A stretch of DNA of 64,000 nt from an uncultured Aquimarina sp. (GTDB lineage: Bacteria > Bacteroidota > Bacteroidia > Flavobacteriales > Flavobacteriaceae). How positions within the stretch are numbered: the stretch's first letter is position 1; every line of letters begins with the position of its first letter. The DNA is taken from contig CANLEM010000003.1 of assembly GCA_947489685.1 (NCBI GenBank), positions 62,001 to 126,000 of the forward strand, written 5' to 3'. Shown in pieces: positions 53,428 to 62,170 of this stretch. Below the pieces are notes generated by a model. The model was given only the letters and a program-made list of their open reading frames with translations. It did no database searches and was not told the DNA's origin. The position numbers and the translations under genes were made by a program.

Positions 53428-55032
53428 ATGGGTATGAAAGCAAATTGTATAAAAATTATTATAGTCGTCTTTGTAAATTGCCAGATATTTTCTCAAAACA
53501 CAAAACAATTAAACACCACCAGCGTACAGATCATAACCCCAATTGATAACACTAATCTTGGTTATAATGCTGGTCATGGAGGTCGTTCGAATACATCTAT
53601 TGGTTATGAAGCAGGTAATGTAGTAAGAAGTAATTTTAACACCTTTATTGGGGATTCTGCAGGTCGAGAAACTACCTATGGTGATAGTAATGTATTTGTT
53701 GGTTCCGAAAGTGGGATGTTTAATACGGGAGGAAGGGAAAATGTTTTTATTGGAAGAGCTTCTGGTGTTAATAACACTGATTCGGGTAATATCTTTTTAG
53801 GTTTTAAAGCAGGTCATAGTCACAATACCGGATGGCAAAATGTGTTTATTGGAACAGAATCTGGAAAAAATAGTTTTAAAAGTAGAGAAAATGTGTTTCT
53901 AGGGGCATTAACTGGTTTTAATAACTTTTCGGGTAATGAAAATGTATTTATAGGATTTAAATCAGGGTATGAAAATCAAAATGGAAATGAAAATACATTT
54001 TTAGGATCAAGATCGGGGACTAATAATCAAACAGGAAATAGAAATACTTTTCTTGGTTTTTATACGGGTTTAAAAAATACTATAGGAAATGATAATACTA
54101 TAATTGGGTATAGAGCAGGAAGTTTTAATGTATCCGGAAGCAATAATATATTTTTAGGATATGGTGCTGGAGTTGCAATTACTTCTGGTAATAGAAATGT
54201 GATTATTGGTAATAGTGAAGGAAGATACCATTTAGGAAACACTAGTAATAAGTTTATTGTTCACAGCATAGGATCAAATACAAGACCATTAATCTACGGT
54301 GATTTTACGAGTGGTAATGTTTCCATAGGAAGTTTATCTACCAATCCCTTTTATAAATTATATATAGATGGATATGCTTATGCATCTGGGATGTGGATAA
54401 ATGGACAAGCACAAGGAACTAATTTACGTAGTAAAACTTCTTCAATTTCAAATGTACTAGATAAAATTAATACAATTGGTAGTCTAGAACAGCACATACA
54501 AACGGGTAATGAAAAACGAAAGTCTGTAGAAAAAAAGAACTATATTCTTGATGCAAATACATTAGAAAAAGTGTTTCCGGATTTGGTTAAAAAAGACAAG
54601 GAGCAAACGGCAATAAATTATCAAGGATTAATACCAATTTTGGTAGAAGCGGTTAAAGAATTAAAAAAGGAAAATGAGGAGTTACAACAAAGATTGGATG
54701 ATGTAGTTTCTTTATTTTCAATTAATAATGAAGCTAATCAGAATGAACATAGTAACCTTTTGCCGTTACATCAATTCAAGTTATCTCAAAACACTCCCAA
54801 CCCTGTACGCAATACGTCAACTATAACATATAGTGTGCCTTCTGGATATGAAAATGCAACATCAATTAAAATATTTGAGCTTGGTGGTAGAGAGATAAAA
54901 GAATACACAAACCTGAAAGTAGGAGAAAATCAAATTATTATTAAAAAAGGAACCTTTCCTTCAGGTATATATGCTTACAGTCTAATGTTGAATAATAAAG
55001 CAATTTTTTCTAAAAGAATAGTAATCAAATAA
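53428..55032 (+). CDS. T9SS-exported protein with YadA-head-like repeats and S74-like chaperone remnant
   Basis: This 534-residue protein has a signal peptide (ends QIFSQ). Residues ~45-290 are about eleven repeats of ~20-24 aa with the motif GNxNxFLGxxxGxxN, similar to trimeric YadA head repeats. Residues ~330-430 contain VFPDLVKKDK and YQGLIPILVEAVKELKKE, the pattern of the peptidase S74 intramolecular chaperone seen in tail fibres. The last ~85 residues are a T9SS type A sorting domain (LSQNTPNPVRNTSTITY to ...FSKRIVIK). This implies export through the type IX system and surface anchoring or release. Confidence 0.85.
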   Translation: MGMKANCIKIIIVVFVNCQIFSQNTKQLNTTSVQIITPIDNTNLGYNAGHGGRSNTSIGYEAGNVVRSNFNTFIGDSAGRETTYGDSNVFVGSESGMFNTGGRENVFIGRASGVNNTDSGNIFLGFKAGHSHNTGWQNVFIGTESGKNSFKSRENVFLGALTGFNNFSGNENVFIGFKSGYENQNGNENTFLGSRSGTNNQTGNRNTFLGFYTGLKNTIGNDNTIIGYRAGSFNVSGSNNIFLGYGAGVAITSGNRNVIIGNSEGRYHLGNTSNKFIVHSIGSNTRPLIYGDFTSGNVSIGSLSTNPFYKLYIDGYAYASGMWINGQAQGTNLRSKTSSISNVLDKINTIGSLEQHIQTGNEKRKSVEKKNYILDANTLEKVFPDLVKKDKEQTAINYQGLIPILVEAVKELKKENEELQQRLDDVVSLFSINNEANQNEHSNLLPLHQFKLSQNTPNPVRNTSTITYSVPSGYENATSIKIFELGGREIKEYTNLKVGENQIIIKKGTFPSGIYAYSLMLNNKAIFSKRIVIK

Positions 55033-55053
55033 GTATTCATAAAAAATTATAAA

Positions 55054-55090
55054 GGGACGGTTTATTAGTTTATCAAACCGTCTCTTTTTA
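55054..55090 (+). terminator. Terminator after the T9SS protein gene
   Basis: A 10-bp stem (GGGACGGTTT paired with AAACCGTCTC) with an 11-base loop, then TTTTT. Confidence 0.85.
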
Positions 55091-55291
55091 AATTTAGAAA
55101 ACAATCTATTCTTATCTAATTTCAAACTAAAGGCTAGTCCGAAACTAGTGGTGTCAGAGATTGGAGTGTAGGAGGTATAGTAAGACTAAGAAACAGCCGC
55201 AGCAACGTAGCTGTTTTTTTATGTTCTAACCATAGATTTGGGTAGATGTCATAACCTAAAAAAGGTTGCCTGTATAGACAACCTTTTTTTG
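55085..55291. other. Gene-free stretch with two more hairpins
   Basis: It contains AAACAGC/GCTGTTT (55191-55216, followed by T run) and the terminator next to the tRNA. No coding frame is convincing here. Confidence 0.5.
55258..55290 (-). terminator. Terminator downstream of the tRNA
   Basis: An 11-bp stem (AAAAAAGGTTG paired with CAACCTTTTTT) with a 10-base loop lies directly beyond the 3' end of the minus-strand tRNA; flanking A/T runs allow use in both directions. Confidence 0.85.
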
Positions 55292-55365
55292 TAGCGAGAG
55301 GGGGGCACGATCCCCCGACCTCCGGGTTATGAATCCGACGCTCTAACCAACTGAGCTACCTCGCC
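55292..55365 (-). tRNA. tRNA-Met (CAT anticodon)
   Basis: A full cloverleaf can be drawn: acceptor GGCGAGG with TCTCGCT, D stem GCTC/GAGC, anticodon loop TTCATAA (CAT at plus-strand 55329-55331) and T stem GGGGG/CCCCC. The first acceptor pair is a G-T wobble, so it is not an initiator tRNA of the usual C1-A72 type. The T loop ATCGTGC departs from TTCGANN. CCA is not encoded. An Ile (lysidine) tRNA is not excluded. Confidence 0.9.
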
Positions 55366-55563
55366 ATATTCGTTTTATTTTTCGATTAAGGAAACTATAA
55401 AACAACCAATTTTTACAATTTATTGTTATAGTAACTCAAACGAGGGTGCAAATATAAAAACAAAATGGATTGACGCAAACAATAATGCCGAATTAATTTT
55501 TTTTTCATTGTCCTTTTAAAGTCGACAATTAATCTATATATTGGCTTACCAACAATTAATGAT

Positions 55564-55956
55564 ATGTCTGAAAAAACAAAATATGAACTTGAATTTGTGG
55601 TACAATCATCACCGCAATTATTATATCAATATATTTCTACTCCATCCGGCCTCTCTGAGTGGTTCGCAGATAACGTAAATTCTAGAGGAGAACTATTTAC
55701 TTTTATCTGGGATGACTCTGAAGAAGATGCCAAATTATTAAGCAAAAAAAGTGGTGAACGTATAAAATTTAGATGGGTAGAAGACGAGACCGATGGGAAT
55801 GATTATTTTTTTGAACTAAGAATACAGGTAGACGAGATAACAAAAGATGTTTCTCTTATGGTTACCGATTACTCTGAAGATGATGAGATGGATGAAAACA
55901 AAATGCTTTGGGATAATATGATCAGCAACCTAAAACACGTTCTGGGGTCAGCATAA
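55564..55956 (+). CDS. START-like (SRPBCC) domain protein
   Basis: This 130-residue single-domain protein has an AHSA1/START-like pattern: YELEFVVQSSPQLLYQYIST, SGLSEWFADNVNSRGELFTF and 'ERIKFRWVEDETDGNDYFFELRI', ending with a long helix (LWDNMISNLKHVLGS). Members bind hydrophobic ligands, but the ligand here is unknown. No signal peptide. The aminotransferase gene follows 57 bases later. Confidence 0.85.
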   Translation: MSEKTKYELEFVVQSSPQLLYQYISTPSGLSEWFADNVNSRGELFTFIWDDSEEDAKLLSKKSGERIKFRWVEDETDGNDYFFELRIQVDEITKDVSLMVTDYSEDDEMDENKMLWDNMISNLKHVLGSA

Positions 55957-56013
55957 TTTTTTCTTTTTTATATACTTTATTTACCCATAAAAATTAATTT
56001 ATGGGAGTTTTTT

Positions 56014-56862
56014 ATGATTAATATCAACGGAAATTTGGTTGGAGATGACAAGGCACTACTATCAATCTCCAACAGAGGGTATGCCTACGGCGATGCTTTG
56101 TTTGAAACTATTCGTGTAAATTCGGGTACCATACTATTTTGGGAAGATCATTATTTTAGGCTAATGGCATCGATGCGTATTCTTAGAATGCAAATACCAA
56201 TGCAATTTACTCCCGAGTTTTTAGAAAAAGAAATTCTAGAAATTGTCACCAAAAATAATCTAATCGAGACAACAGCAAGAGTAAAGATTATGGTGCATCG
56301 GGTTACCGGTGGATTGTATACACCAACATCAAACCAAGTAGAATATGCCATAGAAACTTCGAGTTTGGATACTGCTTTTTATACACTATCTGATCAAGCT
56401 TGTGAGGTAGCATTATTTAAAGATCATTATGTAGCTACCGATCTTCTTTCGACTTTAAAATCTAATAATAGGATTATTAATGTACTTGGCGGGATTTTTG
56501 CCAAAGAAAATGGATTTGATAATTGTTTGTTGCTCAACTCTAATAAAATGGTAGTCGAAGCATTAAACGGAAATCTGTTTTTGGTAAAAGGAAATGTTAT
56601 CAAAACCCCGCCTGTAACTGATGGATGTTTAAAAGGGATTATACGAACGCAATTGTTGCGTATACTCGAAAAATTATCAGATTATACCGTAGAGGAAGCT
56701 TCGATATCTCCGTTCGAGCTTCAAAAAGCTGATGAGTTGTTTGTCACCAATGTAATTATGGGGATCAAACCGATTACAAAATTTAGAAAAAAAGAGTACG
56801 ATACAACAACAAGCCGAAGATTATTGGGGATTTTAAATTCTAGAATACGACTAGGAGATTAA
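56014..56862 (+). CDS. Class IV PLP-dependent aminotransferase
   Basis: This 282-residue fold-type IV enzyme has the PLP lysine K149 (LLSTLKSNNRI), 'RGYAYGDALFETIRV' near the N-terminus and ALNGNLFLVKGNVIKTPPVTDGCL. The family includes branched-chain aminotransferase, D-amino-acid aminotransferase and aminodeoxychorismate lyase (PabC). The RGYAYGD/FETI opening and length fit the PabC/D-aminotransferase side, but I cannot tell the substrate. It overlaps the convergent yqgE-type gene by 4 bases. Confidence 0.85.
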   Translation: MININGNLVGDDKALLSISNRGYAYGDALFETIRVNSGTILFWEDHYFRLMASMRILRMQIPMQFTPEFLEKEILEIVTKNNLIETTARVKIMVHRVTGGLYTPTSNQVEYAIETSSLDTAFYTLSDQACEVALFKDHYVATDLLSTLKSNNRIINVLGGIFAKENGFDNCLLLNSNKMVVEALNGNLFLVKGNVIKTPPVTDGCLKGIIRTQLLRILEKLSDYTVEEASISPFELQKADELFVTNVIMGIKPITKFRKKEYDTTTSRRLLGILNSRIRLGD

Positions 56863-57419
56863 TTATAGGTAGGGTTTTCTGGCGCATTAGACCATAACAT
56901 ATATTCGCCACCCAGTTCGATCATTTTTTCTTTCCAGAAAGTATCATACGATTTTACAAAAATATTTTTATTGTAATCGTTTTTTACAATGACCCATGAA
57001 TTGGCTTCGAGCTCTTGATTTAATTGCTCAGAGTCCCAACCAGAATATCCCAGGAAGAAACGAATCTCGCTAGGAGTGATTTTATTTTCGGCAATAAGTT
57101 GAGATACCACCGTAAAATCACCTCCCCAATAGATACCGCCAGAAATTTCGACGCTATTCGGAATTAGATCAGGTATTTTATGAATAAAGTATAGATTATC
57201 TTGTTCTACGGGGCCTCCGTTATAAATTTTGAACTCCGCTTCAATTTCTGGCACAAGATCTGCCAAGAAATATTCCAAAGGTTTATTCATAATAAAACCT
57301 ATAGAACCTTGTTCACTATGATCCGCCAGAAGTACCACAGATCGATTAAAAGACACATCTCCAATGATGGAAGGTTCAGCAATTAAAAGATGTCCTTTTG
57401 AGGGTTGAAGTGATATCAT
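56859..57419 (-). CDS. YqgE/AlgH family protein
   Basis: This 186-residue protein begins ISLQPSKGHLLIAEPSI and keeps RSVVLLADHSEQGSIGFIMN, 'YNGGPVEQDNLYFIH' and FFLGYSGWDSEQLNQELEA, all marks of YqgE/AlgH. The family's function is unclear; AlgH was first linked to alginate regulation. It may be cotranscribed with the upstream aminotransferase-neighbour region only in the opposite sense, so it appears monocistronic. Confidence 0.92.
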   Translation of the reverse strand: MISLQPSKGHLLIAEPSIIGDVSFNRSVVLLADHSEQGSIGFIMNKPLEYFLADLVPEIEAEFKIYNGGPVEQDNLYFIHKIPDLIPNSVEISGGIYWGGDFTVVSQLIAENKITPSEIRFFLGYSGWDSEQLNQELEANSWVIVKNDYNKNIFVKSYDTFWKEKMIELGGEYMLWSNAPENPTYN

Positions 57420-57500
57420 GCGTTGGCTTTCTTAATCTTAAAGCTAAATAATTATTTCTAATTATCAAAGATTAGGAGCGGATTTTGTTAAAAAATCATA

Positions 57501-57527
57501 AAAAAAGCCCCCGAAAGGGAGCTTTTT
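57501..57527 (-). terminator. Terminator after the HU gene
   Basis: AAAAAAGCCCCC pairs with GGGAGCTTTTT around a short GAAA loop. It lies just past the HU stop codon on the minus strand. Confidence 0.85.
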
Positions 57528-57550
57528 AAATAATATCGAAAACTAACTGA

Positions 57551-57823
57551 TTAGTTTACTGAACTTGATAAATCAGCACCAGCCTTAAACTTAACAACGT
57601 TTTTAGCAGCGATTTTGATAGTTTTTCCAGTCTGTGGGTTTCTACCTTCTCTTGCAGCTCTTTTAGAAACTGACCAAGATCCAAATCCAACTAAAGAAAC
57701 ACGTCCTCCTTTTTTAAGAGTACCTTCAACGTTTCCTAAGAAAGATTCCAAGGCTTTTTTAGCCGCTGCTTTAGTAATTCCAGCGTCAGCTGCCATTGCA
57801 TCGATTAATTCTGTTTTGTTCAT
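57551..57823 (-). CDS. HU family DNA-binding protein
   Basis: This 90-residue histone-like protein has MNKTELIDAMAADAGITKAA, GFGSWSVSKRAAREGRNPQTG and KTIKIAAKNVVKFKAG, the standard HU N-terminal helices and DNA-clamping arm. It is a nucleoid-bending dimer. A strong terminator follows. Confidence 0.96.
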   Translation of the reverse strand: MNKTELIDAMAADAGITKAAAKKALESFLGNVEGTLKKGGRVSLVGFGSWSVSKRAAREGRNPQTGKTIKIAAKNVVKFKAGADLSSSVN

Positions 57824-58010
57824 AATTCTGTTTTTAAATTAATTGTTGGTTAGACCAATCTTTATGTTAAACGCTTTACAAATTTATACGGATTTATGAT
57901 TCGTGCAAGGATTAGCCCAGTAAATACAGGGTTTTGTTGATAACTCAATACGATTGTTAATAAACACCTTCGTTTTTTATATGTTTTTAAACCCTTACTA
58001 TACTTAGGTT

Positions 58011-58958
58011 TCACATCATTTTGGCATCTCTATAAAAATTATAGCCATTTAGTAAAGCTTTTGCATCCATTGCTTTTTTTCCCGGAAGCTGTAATTTATT
58101 GATAAGTATATACCCTTTATTTACCGCAACCTTAATTGTAGTATCCTCAATAATTATTTTTCCGATATCAAAACTATGCACTTCTTCTTGTGGTAGCGCA
58201 TCGTATATTTTTATATTCTCGGCAATCCCTTTGTTGTATAGTTCGCACCATGCGGAAGGGTAGGGGCTTAGCCCTCGAATTAGATTGTAGATCGTAGCTA
58301 GGTCTTGAGTCCAATCGATCTTGGTGTTCTCTCGATTTAATTTATAAGCAGTCTTAAACGTACTATCTTTTGGTTGCGGCAATACAGTTACTGTATCATT
58401 TGCAATGGCAGTAATTGTTTTTATAACTAAAAGGGCTCCGTTTGTCATTAGCTTGTCATGCAAGACCCCGGCAGTATCATTAGAGTTGATTGCTATTTCT
58501 TCCTGAAAAATAACATGACCCGTATCTATTTTTTCGTCTATAAAAAAAGTAGTGATCCCTGTTTTATGTTCTCCATTAATGATTGCCCAATTAATAGGAG
58601 CGGCACCTCTATAATCTGGAAGAAGAGAAGCATGCAAATTAAAAGTACCGTATTGGGGCATATCCCAAACAACTTTGGGTAGCATCCTAAAGGCGACTAC
58701 TATATTAAGGTTGGGTTGTAAAGCCTCGAGCTCTTTTAAAAAACCTTCATCCTTTAAATTAGTTGGTTGTAGTATGTTTAAGTTTTTGGATAACGCATAT
58801 TCTTTTACTGCCGAAGCTCTAAGTTTTCGACCACGTCCTGCTGGTTTATCAGGTGCCGTAATTACGCCTACAACATTGTAATCATGCTCGATAATGGTCT
58901 TTAGGGTTTCGACTGCAAAATCTGGGGTGCCCATAAATATGATTCGTAAGTCTCTCAT
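58011..58958 (-). CDS. fmt: Methionyl-tRNA formyltransferase
   Basis: This 315-residue enzyme formylates initiator Met-tRNA. MGTPDFAVETLKTIIEHDYN, PDKPAGRGRKL, 'NLHASLLPDYRGAAPINWAI' and TGITTFFIDEKIDTGHVI include the catalytic N-H-D triad positions. The start overlaps the recQ stop by 4 bases, so the two are cotranscribed. Confidence 0.96.
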   Translation of the reverse strand: MRDLRIIFMGTPDFAVETLKTIIEHDYNVVGVITAPDKPAGRGRKLRASAVKEYALSKNLNILQPTNLKDEGFLKELEALQPNLNIVVAFRMLPKVVWDMPQYGTFNLHASLLPDYRGAAPINWAIINGEHKTGITTFFIDEKIDTGHVIFQEEIAINSNDTAGVLHDKLMTNGALLVIKTITAIANDTVTVLPQPKDSTFKTAYKLNRENTKIDWTQDLATIYNLIRGLSPYPSAWCELYNKGIAENIKIYDALPQEEVHSFDIGKIIIEDTTIKVAVNKGYILINKLQLPGKKAMDAKALLNGYNFYRDAKMM

Positions 58959-60865
58959 TTGTTTTGTGCTAGTTGATAGTTGTTGTTCTGGTTGATCATT
59001 ATGATTTGATGTTGATTCATCTCTCTTAATACCTCTAGTACTAATTTTTCGGGATAGTCTAGATATTCCATCAAATCTCTTGAAGATAAATGTTTTTCTT
59101 GTAAAAGCCTTACAATATCTTCTTGTATTTTGGTGATGTTATTATTTTTTTGGTGTTCGGTTCCAGAGATACAATAATTACAAATCCCACAATCGGCTGT
59201 GCTATCTTCTCCAAAATACCTCAGAAGTAGTTTACTTTTGCAGCTTACTTCGTTTTCGATATATTCGATAATGGCTTCAACTTTCTCTTTTTTAGAATTG
59301 TTCTGTTCGATTAAGAGGTGTTTGACTCTATTAATAGTTCGGTCATCTTCTCTTGGGATTAAAAAAATAATCTCGGCATCAGAGGTTTTATGAGTAAACT
59401 CGATCAATTCGGCATCGTTCAATTTATCTAATACACTAATAATCTTTTTTTCTGCAATATTAATTTTCGAAGCAATTAAAGGAATATTAATAGATACGGC
59501 TTCATCAAAAATACCACCATAGATTCTTAGTATGGCCTTAGTGATGATTTCATAATCTGGATTGTTTTCTAAATAGTTCAGAAGATGGGGCCCGGTGGTC
59601 ATAATTTGCAGGCTACTCTTTTTGGTATATCGTTGTATAAACCTAATAACCCCACAACGATCCAAAAACTGTAATGCATTATAGGTGATCAACGTATTTA
59701 GGTCATACGTCTTGCAAAATGTATTAAAATCGAACTCATGAGAAGTTTGTTCCCCCTCGCCATATGATATTTGAAAATAATTACTCAATTTTCTGTAGAC
59801 CAATTTTACCATAGTAATATCAGGCAAAACTTTTATAAACTGATTGTGCAATCTGTTTTTGTCACTTTGATTTCGTAATAAAAAAGCAAATGATGTTTTT
59901 CCGTCTCTTCCCGCTCTTCCTGCTTCCTGAAAATAACTCTCAATACTCTCGGGGGTATGATAATGTATAACAGTGCGTACGTTTGGTTTGTCTATTCCCA
60001 TTCCAAAGGCATTTGTAGCCACCATTACGCGCACCTCTTCACTAAGCCATTGGTTAAAACGTTTTGTTTTCTCTTGTGCGTCTACACCCCCATGATAAAA
60101 TGTAGCGTTGATATTGCTGGTATTAAGAAAATCATTGAGTTCTACGGCAGATTTTCTGTTTCTTACATATATAATGGATGGTCCAGGGTTTTTTTGAAGT
60201 ATTTTATGGATACGATATAGCTTATCTTCAGAATGAAGCACCATATAACCCAAATTAGACCTAAAAAAGGACTGTTTACAAATTTTGGGTTGAAAAAGAT
60301 CTAACTCTTGTACAGTATCCTTAACAACCTTATCGGTAGCGGTAGCGGTTAACGCAATAATAGGAACCGCAGGATGCATTTCTCGTAAAATAGCAATCTT
60401 TTTATATGCAGGTCTAAAATCATTACCCCATTGTGAAATACAATGAGCTTCGTCGACAGCAATTAGATTGATATTCATCTGCTTTAGTCGCTCCTGAACA
60501 ATATCTTGCTGAAGTCGTTCTGGCGAAATGTATAAAAATTTGTAATTGCCATATAAGCAATTATCAAGAAGCGTATCTAATTCTGAATATTTGATCCCAC
60601 TAGGCAGTGCGATTGCCTTTATATCTTTCGAAATCAGATTTTTTACTTGATCTTGCATTAATGCTACCAAAGGAGAAATGACAATACAAATACCCTCTTT
60701 TAGCATTGCCGGAACCTGAAAACAGATAGACTTTCCGCCACCGGTAGGTAGCAAGGCAAAAGTGTCGTTTCCATCCAGAACCGAATTGATAATTTCTTCC
60801 TGAAGAGGTCTGAAACGATCATACTTCCAATACTGTTGTAATATTTGAAGAGGAGATTTTGTCAA
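58955..60865 (-). CDS. recQ: ATP-dependent DNA helicase RecQ
   Basis: This 636-residue SF2 helicase has motif I LLPTGGGKSICFQVP, motif II VDEAHCISQWGNDFRPAY, motif VI QEAGRAGRDGK and the zinc region (C at LLLRYFGEDSTADCGICNYC, with an upstream Cys in VSCKSKL). The RQC winged helix is present in the C-terminal third. I see no separate HRDC domain, so this is a short flavobacterial RecQ. The gene abuts the NTPase gene upstream by 1 base and overlaps fmt by 4 bases. Confidence 0.93.
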   Translation of the reverse strand: MTKSPLQILQQYWKYDRFRPLQEEIINSVLDGNDTFALLPTGGGKSICFQVPAMLKEGICIVISPLVALMQDQVKNLISKDIKAIALPSGIKYSELDTLLDNCLYGNYKFLYISPERLQQDIVQERLKQMNINLIAVDEAHCISQWGNDFRPAYKKIAILREMHPAVPIIALTATATDKVVKDTVQELDLFQPKICKQSFFRSNLGYMVLHSEDKLYRIHKILQKNPGPSIIYVRNRKSAVELNDFLNTSNINATFYHGGVDAQEKTKRFNQWLSEEVRVMVATNAFGMGIDKPNVRTVIHYHTPESIESYFQEAGRAGRDGKTSFAFLLRNQSDKNRLHNQFIKVLPDITMVKLVYRKLSNYFQISYGEGEQTSHEFDFNTFCKTYDLNTLITYNALQFLDRCGVIRFIQRYTKKSSLQIMTTGPHLLNYLENNPDYEIITKAILRIYGGIFDEAVSINIPLIASKINIAEKKIISVLDKLNDAELIEFTHKTSDAEIIFLIPREDDRTINRVKHLLIEQNNSKKEKVEAIIEYIENEVSCKSKLLLRYFGEDSTADCGICNYCISGTEHQKNNNITKIQEDIVRLLQEKHLSSRDLMEYLDYPEKLVLEVLREMNQHQIIMINQNNNYQLAQNK

Positions 60866-60866
60866 T

Positions 60867-61424
60867 CTAGGTTATATTTTTAAGAATAAAGTCATGACGC
60901 TCATTGATACTTCCGAAAGGAACCTCTGTACACATATATCCAAATCGGGTGTAGGTTTCTAATAGATGATGGTGAATATCTTTTGCTTGCTCAAAGCTTT
61001 CAAATCGTTCATTATCCGATACATATATTTCTTCCCATGGAGGCAATAAAAATACGTGGTTATATCTATGATCCTTGCACTGATTTATAAAATCATCACC
61101 ATAGGTTTGATTAAAATAATCCATATAAGCCAAAACATCGGGTATTCCTCTATCATAAAAAAGAATAGGATCACTTTTTGTCACGGCATCGGTAAATTGC
61201 TCAATCCTTCCATTCAGAATCTGAGTATTGAACTCATAAGGGTCAGAAACAGATACTATTGGGTTAGAAGCAAAGGTTGCAGATTCATCATTTTCTTTTG
61301 CTTCTTGAGTCATGGATCGTATAACCTCATGAAAACAAAAATAATTAGATGCTTCGAGCTTAACAATAACAGAAGTTTTTCCTGTTCCTGGTGCTCCGGT
61401 GATTACAATTCTTTTTTTGGTCAA
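60867..61424 (-). CDS. AAA_28-type NTPase/kinase-like protein
   Basis: This 185-residue P-loop protein has Walker A at residues 10-17 (GAPGTGKT), 'FYDRGIPDVLAYMDYF' as a kinase-like DxxG segment and a C-terminal LLPPWEEIYVSDNERFESF. It resembles the AAA_28/Ttd14 family of small ATP-binding proteins related to nucleoside or phosphate kinases. Start codon TTG 61424. It heads the operon with recQ and fmt. The substrate is unknown. Confidence 0.8.
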   Translation of the reverse strand: MTKKRIVITGAPGTGKTSVIVKLEASNYFCFHEVIRSMTQEAKENDESATFASNPIVSVSDPYEFNTQILNGRIEQFTDAVTKSDPILFYDRGIPDVLAYMDYFNQTYGDDFINQCKDHRYNHVFLLPPWEEIYVSDNERFESFEQAKDIHHHLLETYTRFGYMCTEVPFGSINERHDFILKNIT

Positions 61425-61698
61425 AGCAGTAATTTTTCTACAAATCTCGTGATTATAAAGTGAATTTTAAAAGAAGTTCTTTAAAGTTTTACGCCTTAAT
61501 GGTAGGACCCCCAATAATTATAACCCGAAAATTGCGGAGCCTATTAAAAAAAAACACAAATCATACAGAGTATTAATATTAATATAAAGCTCTGTTAAAG
61601 TTGAATTTGTCCATTCTAATTTTTAGTAACTTCCTTAGCAATTCACATATGATTGCTTTATTTAGACTAGTTAAATACAAATCCTAAAATTAAATTTC
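61425..61698. other. Intergenic region before the molybdoenzyme operon
   Basis: 274 bases without a gene lie between the divergent NTPase and 2Fe-2S genes. It must carry promoters for both directions, but no strong consensus box is obvious and no clear hairpin is seen. Confidence 0.5.
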
Positions 61699-62160
61699 AT
61701 GCCGGTTTACAATTTGAAAATAAATGGAAAACCTCATACAGTTGAGGCTGATCAAGATACCCCTCTTCTATGGGTACTTAGAGATCATTTGGATATGGTA
61801 GGCACCAAATTTGGCTGTGGTATTGGTCAGTGTGGTGCATGTACTGTACATGTAGATGGATCTGCTACCAGAAGTTGCCTGCTACAAGTAGGTAATGTGG
61901 CTGATATGGAGATTACTACTATTGAAGGTATTTCGGAAGATGCTTCTCATCCTGTGCAACAAGCTTGGAAAGAGATTGATGTACCACAGTGCGGATATTG
62001 TCAAGCAGGGCAAATCATGTCGGCTACGGCATTTCTCGAGCAAAATAAAAATCCTAGTAGGTCAGAGATTAGAGATGCAATGAGCGGTAACATATGTAGA
62101 TGTGCTTCTTATAATAGAATAGAAAAGGCTGTTGAAGTTGCCGCTAGTAAATTGAGCTAA
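61699..62160 (+). CDS. (2Fe-2S) subunit of an isoquinoline 1-oxidoreductase-type molybdoenzyme
   Basis: This 153-residue two-cluster ferredoxin-like subunit has the plant-type cluster at C40, C45, C48 and C60 (FGCGIGQCGACTV) and the second at C98, C101, C133 and C135 (CGYCQAGQIM, GNICRCASY). The family is IorA-like, which passes electrons from the molybdenum subunit. No signal peptide, so it probably travels with the Tat-exported large subunit that starts 11 bases later. Confidence 0.93.
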   Translation: MPVYNLKINGKPHTVEADQDTPLLWVLRDHLDMVGTKFGCGIGQCGACTVHVDGSATRSCLLQVGNVADMEITTIEGISEDASHPVQQAWKEIDVPQCGYCQAGQIMSATAFLEQNKNPSRSEIRDAMSGNICRCASYNRIEKAVEVAASKLS

Positions 62161-62170
62161 CCAATTAAAA

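Noticed and set aside
61499..61535. Possible hairpin or riboswitch before the molybdoenzyme genes
   Set aside because: No stable stem pairing and no molybdenum-cofactor riboswitch core could be drawn.
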